A stretch of 64,000 nt of DNA from Demequina litorisediminis. GTDB taxonomy: Bacteria > Actinomycetota > Actinomycetes > Actinomycetales > Demequinaceae. The notes below the pieces were generated by a model. The model saw only the letters and a program-made list of their open reading frames with translations. It had not been told where the DNA came from and ran no database searches. Position numbers and translations under genes: made by a program. The DNA lies in contig NZ_BSUN01000001.1 in assembly GCF_030161615.1 (NCBI RefSeq), forward strand, positions 1,550,001-1,614,000, written 5' to 3'. Below, in pieces: positions 32,641 to 41,511 of this stretch; position 1 is the stretch's first letter, and each line of letters begins with the position of its first letter.

Positions 32641-34343
32641 GTGCTGGATTCGCAACCGCCGCGCCCCGCGACACGTGGCGCGCTCTGGGCCGACTGGTGC
32701 GCCGCCACGCGGTGCGGTTCACCGTCGCGGTGGCCGCGCTCGCGGCGGTGGCCGCCCTCGCGGTCCTCACCCCAATGTTGCTGGGCGATGTGGTGGACGC
32801 GGTGATCGCCTCCGACGCCGCACAGTTGCGGACGCTGTTCATGGCGCTCGCGGTCGTGGTGATCGCTCATGCCGCCGCGACCGCGTGGTCGCGGGTGGCG
32901 GTGGCGCGCGTGGGCGAGCGGCTCCTCGCCGGCCTGCGCGCCGATGTGGTGAGCCATGTCCTGCGCCTGCCGAGCCGCCGCGTCGAGGCCGCCGGCCGCG
33001 GCGAGGTGGTCTCACGCGTCACGAGCGACGTGGCCATCGTGGGCGAGACCCTGTCGAACGTGTTGCCGGGGTCGGCGGCATCGCTGCTGACGATTGGTGC
33101 CACCGCGGTGGGTCTCGCGTCCATCGACTGGCGTCTCATGGTCGGCGCGGCCGTCACCGTGCCCATTCAACTCGTGGCATTGCGCCTCTACATCCGTGTC
33201 TCCCAGCCGCTCTACCGCGCGTCGCGCGCCGCCGCTGGCGAGCGCACGCAGCGCATCCTCGAGGCGCTTGACGCGCGTGAGTCGTTGGCGGCCGCCGGGG
33301 CATCGGCCACCGCCCGAGCCCACATCGATGGGTCCGCTCGCGAGGCCGCCGATCTCACTCGCCAGGCGGCGCGCGTGGGTGCGCGCTTCTGGGGGCGGCT
33401 GAACCTCGCCGAGCCTCGCGGGCCTATCCGCGATCCTGGTGGTCACTGGCTCCTGGTGTCGTCCGGCAGCGCCACGGTGGGTCAGGCCACCGCCGCTGCG
33501 CTGCTGTTCATGAGGCTATTTGGTCCCATGGGCGCGCTCGTGGCAGGGATGGATGACCTGCAGCGGGCCGCTGCGAGCCTCGCGCGCATCGTGGGCATGC
33601 TCGACGAGCCCGGGGAGCGGTCGTTGCCCACCGGCGCCTCGCGCAGGCATCGGGACGCGACGGTGACGGTGCGCGACCTCTCGTTCGCGTACGGGGAGCG
33701 CCTGGTGCTGGAAGGCGTCTCGCTGGCCGTCGCTCCGGGCACCACGGTCGCGGTCGTCGGTGCCAGCGGCGCCGGCAAGACCACCCTTGGCGCACTCCTC
33801 AGCGGCGACCTCGACGCGCCCCTCGCCGCCCTCGCCTTTTCTCCGGCCGATGCCGTGGTGGGCTTGGTCACGCAGGAGCCCTGGGTGTTCTCCGGCACGG
33901 TGCGCGAGGACTTGCGCATTGCCCGCCCCGACGCGTCCGATGATGACGTGCACCAGGCGCTGATGGACGTGGGGGCGTGGGAGTGGGTCGATGCCCTGCC
34001 CGAAGGCTGGGACACGGTGGTGGGAGCCGGGGGTCACGTCCTTGGCGATCGCGAGCGGCAACATCTCGCGCTCGCGCGGATGGGGCTGTTGGACCCGGAC
34101 GTGCTGGTGCTCGACGAGGCAACGTCAGGCGACGGGCGTGACGCGGGCGCGCTCGATGCCGCGGCGGCCAGGCTCGCGAACGGCCGCACCACCATCGTGA
34201 TCGCGCATCGGCTGAGCCAGGCGGTGACGGCAGATCAGGTGGTGGTGATGGACGCGGGCCGTGTGGTGGAGCAGGGCAGGCATGAGGACCTCGCGCACGC
34301 GCAGGGTCCGTACTCGCGGCTGTGGGCGGCGTGGTCGGCCTGA
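32637..34343 (+). CDS. Exporter-type ABC half-transporter, IrtB-like, degenerate signature
   Basis: Second half-transporter, 568 residues. Walker A GASGAGKTTLGAL and Walker B VLVLDEATS are intact, but the signature is LGDRERQHLALARM instead of LSGGQ. Combined with the partner, one composite ATP site is canonical (this Walker A with the partner LSGGQ) and the other is dead. Lesions cancel each other: AGCCT at 33412-33416 and a lost base at 33445-33447 (ACT where AGCT restores AILVVSWLLVSSGS). The chain between them is therefore misread unless corrected. Confidence 0.82.
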   Translation: MSAGFATAAPRDTWRALGRLVRRHAVRFTVAVAALAAVAALAVLTPMLLGDVVDAVIASDAAQLRTLFMALAVVVIAHAAATAWSRVAVARVGERLLAGLRADVVSHVLRLPSRRVEAAGRGEVVSRVTSDVAIVGETLSNVLPGSAASLLTIGATAVGLASIDWRLMVGAAVTVPIQLVALRLYIRVSQPLYRASRAAAGERTQRILEALDARESLAAAGASATARAHIDGSAREAADLTRQAARVGARFWGRLNLAEPRGPIRDPGGHWLLVSSGSATVGQATAAALLFMRLFGPMGALVAGMDDLQRAAASLARIVGMLDEPGERSLPTGASRRHRDATVTVRDLSFAYGERLVLEGVSLAVAPGTTVAVVGASGAGKTTLGALLSGDLDAPLAALAFSPADAVVGLVTQEPWVFSGTVREDLRIARPDASDDDVHQALMDVGAWEWVDALPEGWDTVVGAGGHVLGDRERQHLALARMGLLDPDVLVLDEATSGDGRDAGALDAAAARLANGRTTIVIAHRLSQAVTADQVVVMDAGRVVEQGRHEDLAHAQGPYSRLWAAWSA

Positions 34344-34376
34344 GACCGCGTGGGCGGGACGCGGAGTGATGCCGGT

Positions 34377-35452
34377 CTACGAGGAAGGACGCCTGGTGTG
34401 CAGAAGTCCGGTAAGGCCTGCGATGCTCGCGCCCACCACGGTGTCGATGACGCGTTCCGCGACCGTGGTCAGTGAGTCGGCCGTGCCGGTCGCCGCCGAG
34501 GTGAGGATGAGGACGAGCGGCGTGATGAGGGTCAGTGCCAACGCGTAGTGGCGCACGACGATGAGCCTCGACCGTGAACTGGAGTGCGCCGAGGACCAGT
34601 GCGACGGCGGCGGCGGGAAGCGGAATCCAGGCGATGCCCAGGTAGATGAAGGCACCGGCGATGGTGCCGACGATGCGGTGGAGGCTACGCGACGCGGCGA
34701 CGCCACGGCCGGGCCGCGCGCCGATGACCGCGATGCCCGCGCCCACCACCCAGTAGGCACGGGTGGGGTCGACCGCGAGCATGGCGACCGCGGTGCCCGC
34801 AAGCGACACGATCGCGATGCGCGCCAGCATCTCGCGGGCGGTGCGGTCGAGGCTCGGGCCGGGGAGGATCTCGCCGAGCGGGCGGGCTCCGCCGCGGTTC
34901 GCTCGCCTCAGCAGCGGTGTGAGGGCCACCAGGTAAGCAAACGTGCACCCGCACGCCATGGCCGCCACCATGGTCGCGGGGCTCACGTGCGCGACGCCGT
35001 CGACCGGTGCCGTCACGTGCGCCGCGAGCCCGTAGACGAGGGTGACGAAGAGTGATCCGGGTGGGCCCACACGAAAGGCCAGGTAGGCGGCGGCGGTCAC
35101 GATGCTGACGACCGCGAGGCCGATGCCCGTGGCCACCGGCGAGCCTTGACAGCGAGGAGCCGAGAGCCGCGGCAAGCACCAGTGCCAGCCCGAACATCGG
35201 CAGCACCTTGGCGCGTTCTGCGACCGGCAGCATTCCCACGTGGAGCACCGTGAAGGCGCCCGATGATGCGAGGAGGCCGAGGCTTTCGTTACCGGTCAGG
35301 ACGCCCACGAGCACCGGGGTTGAGATGGCGATGCCCGCCTGGAGCGCGAGTGGCCAGCGCTTGCCCGGCGGCGGCTGGACCGTGCGGAGCGAACCGACGG
35401 CGCGGCGTGCGCCTCCCGACCAGCCTGCGACGGGCTGACGGCGAGCACTCAC
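34377..35452 (-). CDS. FUSC-family membrane protein, paralog 1
   Basis: 357 residues after correction, about ten hydrophobic segments in two halves, of the aromatic-acid-exporter/FUSC type. PTRAYWVVGAGIAVIGARPG and RSLHRIVGTIAGAFIYLGIA are family-like, and the segment recurs almost identically in the paralog at 38-39 kb. Probable efflux or envelope role, substrate unknown. Lesions: AGCCT at 35142-35146 and 34564-34568. GTG start with GGAGG upstream. Confidence 0.8.
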
Positions 35453-35611
35453 GGGGCCTCCGGGGATGGGGTGAATTCTCCCAATCTACGCCGCCGCGAG
35501 GATTGCGGGGGCCGAGCGGAAGCCGCGGGTACATTTGTGGCGATCTGTCCGTATTGTGATGCGGGGCGAGACGTGTCGGGGCATGGCCCGTGACGCGAGG
35601 GGAGGGTTGAA

Positions 35612-36721
35612 TTGCGGCTGTACAAGGACGGCTCCGCTCTGGATCTTGTGCTTCGGGGCTTCCATGGGATCGCGCTTGCGGCGCGGACCGCCGGATCGGG
35701 GGCCTGGGCTCTTTCGGCGAGCGAGGATGAGGCGCTCGAGTATCAGCGGGCCCACGTCGCCCGACGTCTTGATCCTTTACGGGTGCGAGGAGCGCAGAGT
35801 GCGTTGGAGGACGGCGCCCGCGGCGCGAGCGTGTTGACGGTCCTGGGTCTGGGAGATCGCTACGGATTTCGTGCTCGGGACGTGCTCCGTGGCGTGCTGC
35901 CCCGAGGGGGCGCGAGCATGGCGGGCCGGATGGACGGGGGTCACGTGGACGCCGGCGCTGCCCTTCAGGGGCGCAGGAGCCACGCGACCGGTCTGTTCTC
36001 CCAAGGCTCTGCACTCGACCTCGCCGCACGCGGGTTTGGCCGGTCCGGGATCCGCCTGTGCGTGGGAGTCGACATCGGCGAGAACGGCGCGTTGTCGCGC
36101 GGCGCCCTGAGGGGCATCGACCTCATGAAGTACAAGGCTCTCCACGTGTCGCGACGGGTCGCTCCACGCATGTACTCGTTCGCGCTGGAGGAGTTCGCGC
36201 GGGGGCGGTGGGAGCGCGGCGACCTGTTGGAGGCGTTGGGCCTCAACCCGCATCTGACGGAGAACGGATGTAGGTTCGATGTGCTGTTCGGGGAACTCGG
36301 CTTGCGGGGAGACCTTGCGCGCGCCGTGCGTGCGCGGCGAGATCTGGCGGCCGCCTGCCAGGAGCGTGACGTTTCTCAGGACGGACCAGCGCGTCGGGAC
36401 GCTGACAAGAGGAGGCTACTGAACGTGATCACCACTATTCTCGCGGCCTGTGCCTTGGGCCTGGCGGGGTTGGCGCTCTCGCTCGTCGAGGGCACCGACA
36501 GGCGGGGATCGCGCTCGCGCGCCGCGCCTGTGGTGGCGGCGCGTGTGGCACAGAGTGCACTGCCACTCGCCTTGCTCGCCGCCGCTATCTGGGGCGACCA
36601 CCAGGACTTTGCCTTCGCACTCGCGGTGGGATGGGTCGTTGGCGCGCTGATCGGGACCCTCTGGGCCGTAGTGAGATCGGGTAGCGAGTTGCCTGCGACC
36701 GGTGCAGCCGGGGCCGAGTAG
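35612..36721 (+). CDS. Unrecognised internally duplicated protein with C-terminal membrane helices
   Basis: I do not recognise this 369-residue protein. It starts at a TTG six bases after GGAGGG. Two related halves are visible: GSALDLVLRGFHG near residue 8 and GSALDLAARGFGR near residue 131, each followed by an Arg-rich helical stretch ending in LTVLGLGD or LEALGLN. Three hydrophobic helices close the chain (from residue 271, about 310 and 333). The gene is intact, divergent from a FUSC gene and close to a toxin-antitoxin pair and a tRNA. No function is proposed. Confidence 0.65.
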   Translation: MRLYKDGSALDLVLRGFHGIALAARTAGSGAWALSASEDEALEYQRAHVARRLDPLRVRGAQSALEDGARGASVLTVLGLGDRYGFRARDVLRGVLPRGGASMAGRMDGGHVDAGAALQGRRSHATGLFSQGSALDLAARGFGRSGIRLCVGVDIGENGALSRGALRGIDLMKYKALHVSRRVAPRMYSFALEEFARGRWERGDLLEALGLNPHLTENGCRFDVLFGELGLRGDLARAVRARRDLAAACQERDVSQDGPARRDADKRRLLNVITTILAACALGLAGLALSLVEGTDRRGSRSRAAPVVAARVAQSALPLALLAAAIWGDHQDFAFALAVGWVVGALIGTLWAVVRSGSELPATGAAGAE

Positions 36722-36858
36722 CGTTCCTGGCCGTCACGAGGCGTTCGAGTTTGAGTCGTCGCGCGCGCAGAGGCGCGTAGGGCCGCCGCCAACCGACGAA
36801 TGTGTCAGTGTCAGCGGCGCTGGGTGAAGCGACGAGCGCCGTGCTTCGTGGTGTCCGG

Positions 36859-37377
36859 TCAGGCGCCCGTGAGATGCCTCTTGATGTCCTTCATCAGGAG
36901 AGTCAGGGTCATGGGTTCGCTGGGCATCTCGCGGAACCCCGGGATCATGCTCCGGTAAAACGCCTTGGCGCCGGCGTCTTTGCAGTGGACGACGACGGCT
37001 CGGGCGCCGACTTGGTCGGAGGCCGCGAGGGCCCTGTGAAGTGCGTCGAGCAGCAGTGCGCCGCCCAGGCCCCGTCCGCTGTGGCGTTCATCGACGGCGA
37101 GGCGTGCCAGGACGACGACTGGCACAGGGTGTGAGCCACCGCCTTGCTTGAGGCGAGCATCTGCGTCCGAAGCTCGCACGCTCCCGACGGCGATGGCGTA
37201 ATACGCGACGACGGTGTCGCTATTGATGGGTGTGGTGACGGCGACGCGGGTGTGGCGCCCGTTGTGGGATCCAAGGGCGTGCGTCTTGAGCCACGTCGTG
37301 AGTTCGCCGCTGGAACAACGGAAACTCTCGACGTCGTGGTTCGGGGTGATGTGGACAGGGGTGGTGTAGTCGCTCAA
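36859..37377 (-). CDS. GNAT acetyltransferase toxin (TacT/AtaT-like)
   Basis: 172 residues, GNAT fold. VVLARLAVDERHSGRGLGGALLLDAL contains the acetyl-CoA pyrophosphate loop RGLGGA, and GAKAFYRSMIPGFREMP carries the conserved Tyr. Toxins of this type acetylate the amino group of charged tRNAs and stop translation. It follows a DUF1778 antitoxin gene by nine bases. The start is a TTG with no clear ribosome site, so translation may depend on coupling. The frame is intact. Confidence 0.85.
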   Translation of the reverse strand: MSDYTTPVHITPNHDVESFRCSSGELTTWLKTHALGSHNGRHTRVAVTTPINSDTVVAYYAIAVGSVRASDADARLKQGGGSHPVPVVVLARLAVDERHSGRGLGGALLLDALHRALAASDQVGARAVVVHCKDAGAKAFYRSMIPGFREMPSEPMTLTLLMKDIKRHLTGA

Positions 37378-37386
37378 GAGCGGGGG

Positions 37387-37665
37387 TCACCGGTCTGAGA
37401 ACGGCGACGGACGCTCGAGCAGGGCGTCGAGGCCGGGGATCTTCTGCGCGGGTGCGTCAAGGCTCGCCATGAACTCGGCATAGTCCTCGTCCGACAGCGT
37501 GAAGGTCCAGCGCTCGGCGAGTACCTCCTCGGCCGCCTCCTTGGCGTGCTGGAGCACGAAGGTTGATAGGTCCTGACCAGAGGCTTCCGCGGCGCGACGG
37601 ATGAACTCCTTGTCGGCGCTGGAAACGCGCACCTGGATCTGGGTGTCTCGGGAAATGGTGGCCAT
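37387..37665 (-). CDS. DUF1778 / TacA-type antitoxin
   Basis: 92 residues. The N-terminal ribbon-helix-helix (QIQVRVSSADKEFIRRAAEA) binds DNA; the C-terminal part (TLSDEDYAEFMASLDAP) is the usual toxin-wrapping segment. ATG chosen for the GGAGGAG directly upstream. The first gene of the pair, it likely autorepresses the operon together with the toxin. Confidence 0.87.
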   Translation of the reverse strand: MATISRDTQIQVRVSSADKEFIRRAAEASGQDLSTFVLQHAKEAAEEVLAERWTFTLSDEDYAEFMASLDAPAQKIPGLDALLERPSPFSDR

Positions 37666-37690
37666 CGTCTCCTCCAAGAGGCGGAGTTCA

Positions 37691-37720
37691 AGCGTACGTC
37701 CGCCGTCATGACAACGTCAA
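37691..37720 (-). promoter_or_regulatory. Possible promoter of the toxin-antitoxin operon
   Basis: On the minus strand TTGACG and TACGCT are 18 bases apart, upstream of the antitoxin gene. TGACG/CGTCA inverted half-sites overlap and extend it and could be the antitoxin operator. The pattern is short, so confidence is low. Confidence 0.35.
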
Positions 37721-37810
37721 TACATCACTCCGTGACGCTCATGACGCGGCACACTCCGTGGGCGAGTTCTGCCGCTGGTCAGGCGCTGTGCGGCCTTCGC
37801 TCAACAATGG

Positions 37811-37855
37811 AAAAAGGGCCCGTTCCCCTGGATCTACCAGGAGGAACAGGCCCTC
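37811..37855 (-). terminator. Rho-independent terminator of tRNA-Ser(CGA)
   Basis: On the minus strand a GC-rich hairpin (GGGCCTGTTCCTCCTGG pairing with CCAGGGGAACGGGCCC) is followed by TTTTT, directly after the tRNA 3' end. Confidence 0.85.
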
Positions 37856-37860
37856 TTCAG

Positions 37861-37951
37861 TGGCGGTGACGGTGGGATTTGAACCCACGGTACGGGGTTA
37901 CCGTACACAGCATTTCGAGTGCTGCACCTTCGGCCGCTCGGACACGTCACC
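37861..37951 (-). tRNA. tRNA-Ser (CGA anticodon)
   Basis: Serine-type cloverleaf with a long variable arm. The acceptor is GGTGACG-type paired with CGTCACC, the anticodon loop CTCGAAA gives CGA, the T-loop is GGTTCAAATCC, and CCA is encoded. It reads UCG codons. Confidence 0.95.
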
Positions 37952-37984
37952 GCGGAAAAGATTACAGGTTGGTGGCCGCAGAAC

Positions 37985-39098
37985 CTAATCGGCCTCGTGC
38001 GGGGGAGCGTGCCGGTGCGAGGGGTCCGCAGGCGCGGGCGGGTGGAGGAGCGCGGTGGCCACCGCGATGCCCGCGCCCACCAGCGTGTCGGTGATCCGCT
38101 CACCCGTGATCGCCGTCTGCCCGAAGGTGCCCGAGGCGACGGTCACGATGACGAGCGCCATAGGTGTCACCGCCGCCACCGCGATCGCGTAGTGCCTCGT
38201 AATGGTGAACTCGGTGATGAACTGCAGTGCACCGAGGGTGAGGGCAAGCACCACCTCGGGCATGCCCGCGTGCGCGATCGCCAGGTAGATCCCCACACCC
38301 GCCACGGTGCCGACGGCGCGGTGAAGGCCGCGCGTCACCGCGGGACCTCGACCGGGCACCACGCCGATGACCACCACGCCGGCGGCAACCGCCCAGTACG
38401 CACGGTCCGCGTCGAAGAACACCAGGCTCACCGTGGTGGCAAGGATGGCAACCAGCGCAGTCCTCGCGACGAGGCTCCTTGGCGCCGTGATCCCATACCG
38501 GTCGCGCCAGCAGCACCTTGAGGGGGCGCGGAGTGATCTGCCAATGCTTGCGGCGGATGAGCGGCGCGATGGAGGCCACCACCGCCCAGGTACACCCCGC
38601 TGCGACGGTCGCAACGACAGCGACCGGGCTCATCCCGCCGTTCACTGCATGGCCGGACAGTCCGTAGATGAGGATGGGAAACAGCGGGCCTGGCGGGCCG
38701 AGCCGAAGGCCGTGGACCGCGACGCCCAGCACGCTGGTGACGACCATGAGGCCGATGGCCGTGAGCACGGGAGACGGGGCGAGGGTGGCACCCACGATGC
38801 TCGTGGCAACCATGACCAATCCCGCGAGGGGACGCAGCCGCAGCCGCTCGAGGCGTGGCAGGGCCGCGAAGTAGGGCACGGTGAACGCGCCGGTTCCGGC
38901 GATGAGGCCAAGGTCGATGCGGCCGAAAGCGATGCCGACCAGCACCGGCACCGTGAGCACGATGGCGGCCTGCAGGGCGATGGGCCAGCGCGGCTGCCCC
39001 TTGGGAGCGACCGTGCCGAGGCTCACCACGGCACGCTTCACGCCGCCCAGCCACGCTTCGCGATTCCACGCGTCGCGGCGGCGGAGTTCCTCCGCCAT
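37985..39098 (-). CDS. FUSC-family membrane protein, paralog 2
   Basis: 370 residues after correction and a close relative of the protein at 34.4-35.5 kb; both share ADRAYWAVAAGVVVIGVVPG-like and GLHRAVGTVAGVGIYLAIA-like segments. About ten membrane segments. One lesion, AGGCT at 38472-38476, corrected as GAKELVARTALVAIL. The ATG follows the tadA stop without a gap (TAG-ATG), so it is translated from the tadA transcript. Substrate unknown. Confidence 0.8.
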
Positions 39099-39545
39099 CT
39101 AGCGCCTCGCCTCGAAGAACTCCGTCAGCACGGCGGCGCAGGCGTCCGCTCGCACGCCGGCGATGACCTCAACCTTGGAGCCGATGCGGGCATCGCGCAC
39201 CACGTCCCACTGCGAACCGGTCGCGCCCGCCTTCTCGTCCCAGGCGCCGATCACGAGGCGCGGGATGCGCGCCGCGAGTAGCGCGCCGGCACACATGACG
39301 CACGGCTCCAGCGTGACCACGAGCGTGCAGTCGTCGAGCCGCCACCTTCCCAGGGCCGATGCCGCGGCACGCAGCGCGAGCACCTCGGCGTGGGCGGTGG
39401 GGTCGCCGTCGGCCTCGCGGCGGTTGCGTCCCGAGCCGACGATGCGGCCATCGGGACCGACCACGACGGCTCCCACGGGGACGTCATGGTGTGCGGCCGC
39501 CTCGCGCGCGAGCGCGAGCGCGTCATCCATCGCCTGGTCCCACAT
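39099..39545 (-). CDS. tadA: tRNA adenosine(34) deaminase
   Basis: 148 residues. The zinc deaminase motifs are [10 protein letters not shown] (His ligand and catalytic Glu) and [11 protein letters not shown] (two Cys ligands). Converts A34 to inosine in tRNA-Arg(ACG). A GTG six bases upstream of the chosen ATG is an alternative start. It is back-to-back with upp, the usual actinobacterial arrangement. The frame is intact. Confidence 0.9.
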   Translation of the reverse strand: MWDQAMDDALALAREAAAHHDVPVGAVVVGPDGRIVGSGRNRREADGDPTAHAEVLALRAAASALGRWRLDDCTLVVTLEPCVMCAGALLAARIPRLVIGAWDEKAGATGSQWDVVRDARIGSKVEVIAGVRADACAAVLTEFFEARR

Positions 39546-39616
39546 GCCCACCCCACAAGGCTACCGGCGGCCGGAGGTCCCCTCCCGGGACGGGCGCAAG
39601 CCCGTAGAGTTGAGGC

Positions 39617-40260
39617 ATGGAGCCTGCACGTCGCCGATCACCCGCTCATCCGCCACAAGGTCACCGTCCTGCGTAACAAGGAGACCCCGTCGCCGACGTT
39701 CCGTCGGCTCGTCGACGAGCTCGTCACCCTGCTCGCCTACGAGGCGACGCGTGAGGTGCGGGTCGAGCCTCACGTGGTCGAGACGCCGCTGACGTCCGCC
39801 ACCGGCACCCGTATTGCCGACCCGGCCCCGATCATCGTCCCGATTCTGCGCGCCGGACTCGGCATGCTCGATGGCATGACGCGCCTCATTCCGAGCGCAG
39901 AGGTCGGCTTCCTCGGTCTCAAGCGCGACGAGGAGACGCTCGAGGCCGTCACCTACGCGAACCGTCTTCCCGAGGACCTCACCGGCCGCCAGGTCTTCCT
40001 CATCGACCCGATGCTCGCCACCGGCGGGTCGCTCATCATGGCTATCGACTACGTGCTCCAGCGCGGCGCCACCGACGTCACGTGTGTGTGCCTGCTGGCT
40101 GCGCCCGAAGGCATCGAGAACGTCCAGAACGCGGTGGGGGAGCGCGCCGACGTCAAGGTGGTCGTAGCCCAGGTCGACGAGAAGCCTCAACGAGCAGGGC
40201 TACATCGTTCCCGGCCTCGGCGACGCCGGAGACCGTCTGTACGGTGTGATCGGCGACTAG
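39617..40260 (+). CDS. upp: Uracil phosphoribosyltransferase
   Basis: Salvages uracil with PRPP to UMP. 213 residues after correction. The PRPP loop is [13 protein letters not shown] and the uracil-binding end is [17 protein letters not shown], both typical. The start reads [14 protein letters not shown] after correcting AGCCT at 39621-39625, four bases into the gene; a second lesion, AGCCT at 40183-40187, is 25 codons before the stop. An intact AGCT (DELV) lies at 39718-39721. Confidence 0.95.
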
Positions 40261-40283
40261 CACTTTCGTCGGCTGTCGCAAGG

Positions 40284-40312
40284 CTTGCAGAATCCTGCAA
40301 GTTCTTGCATAG
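40284..40312. promoter_or_regulatory. Candidate operator of the alpha-glucoside LacI regulator
   Basis: CTTGCA and TGCAAG are inverted around six bases, followed by a further TTCTTGCATAG half-palindrome, ten bases before the lacI start. A related TTCTTGCGTAAGA precedes the GH13 gene. Confidence 0.55.
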
Positions 40313-40321
40313 TCTTGTCGC

Positions 40322-41335
40322 ATGTCGAAGCGTCTGGCCGAGGTGGCCCGCAAGGTCGGTGTGTCCGAGGCGACCGTGTCGCGCGTCCTCAACGAAAAGC
40401 CGGGTGTCTCCGACTCCACCCGTGAGGCGGTGCTGACCGCGCTCGACGTGCTTGGCTACGAACGCCCCACCAGCCTGCGCGGCGAACGCGCGCGGCTCGT
40501 GGGCCTGGTGCTGCCCGAGCCTGCAGAACCCCATCTTCCCTGCGCTCGCCGAGATCATCGGGGGCACGCTCGCGCAGAATGGCTACACGCCGCTGCTGTG
40601 CACCCAGAACGCCGGCGGTATCACGGAGTCCGACTATGTGGACCTGCTGCTCGCTCAGCAGGTCAGCGGCGTCATCTTCCTCGGCGGTCACTACACGGAG
40701 GCCGATGCTCCTCACGGCCACTATGAGCGCCTGCGACGGGTGAAGCCTGCCCACCGTCCTGGTGAGCGCGCCGGTCGATTCCGTGGGCTTCGCGACCGTC
40801 TCCACCGACGACGGATCGGCCGCTGAACAGGCCATTCAGCACCTCCATCAGTTGGGGCACCGTAAGATCGGCCTGCTCCTGGGGCCCGCTGGACACCAGC
40901 CCTCCGTGCGCAAACTGGCCTCGGCGCAGCGCGTCTTCGCGCGGCTCGGCCTCGACCTTGATCCCGCGTTGGTGGTCAACGGCCTGTACTCGATCGAGTC
41001 GGGCCAGGCGGGGGCAACGCGATTGCTGCAGGCGGGCGCCACAGGCATCGTGTGCGCGTCCGACCCGCTGGCGCTGGGAGCCATTCGTGCGGCCAAGCGA
41101 GCGGGCCTCGTGGTCCCCGCCGACGTCTCGGTGGTGGGCTTCGACGACTCCGCGCTCATGAGCCTTCACGGAGCCCCCGCTCACCACCGTGCGTCAGCCC
41201 ATCGATGCGATGGGGCGCGCGGTGATCGACATGCTGCTGGGCCAGATCGCGGGCACCATGGGCGCGGGTGACGAGCTGCTGTTCGAACCCGAACTGGTGC
41301 TGAGGGCCTCCACGGGCCCCGTCGCCGCGCGCTGA
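40322..41335 (+). CDS. LacI family regulator of the alpha-glucoside locus
   Basis: 336 residues after correction. The helix-turn-helix is [21 protein letters not shown]; the sensor domain follows ([41 protein letters not shown]). Three lesions: AGCCT at 40518-40522, 40744-40748 and 41161-41165. It probably represses itself and the following GH13-ABC operon through CTTGC-type sites. A MalR-like role is inference from the neighbours. Confidence 0.9.
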
Positions 41336-41356
41336 GCGCGACCCTCTCCTTCCGCT

Positions 41357-41389
41357 AGCCCTGGAACTCCCTTGCGGAGTCCCGGGGCT
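41357..41389 (+). terminator. Hairpin after lacI
   Basis: AGCCCTGGAACTCC pairs with GGAGTCCCGGGGCT (two interruptions) around CTTGC, 22 bases after the lacI stop. Confidence 0.5.
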
Positions 41390-41445
41390 GTGTCGCGCCC
41401 GCCGACGTCCGTGATGAAATCGTGATCTTCCTATGTAGTGTCAAA

Positions 41446-41458
41446 TTCTTGCGTAAGA
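41446..41458. promoter_or_regulatory. Candidate operator upstream of GH13
   Basis: TTCTTGCGTAAGA, palindromic around GCG, lies about 55 bases before the GH13 start and matches the TTCTTGCATAG half next to lacI. Confidence 0.5.
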
Positions 41459-41511
41459 CAATGAAGAAAGTTACTGTCGCTCGTATTCAATCGTGACAAC
41501 GAAGGAGCGAC

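Noticed and set aside
30846..34343. A 1165-codon open frame that looks like one fused two-half ABC transporter
   Set aside because: It runs through the AGCCT lesion at 32494 and a cancelling pair at 33412/33445. Correction gives two genes with a GTGA overlap.
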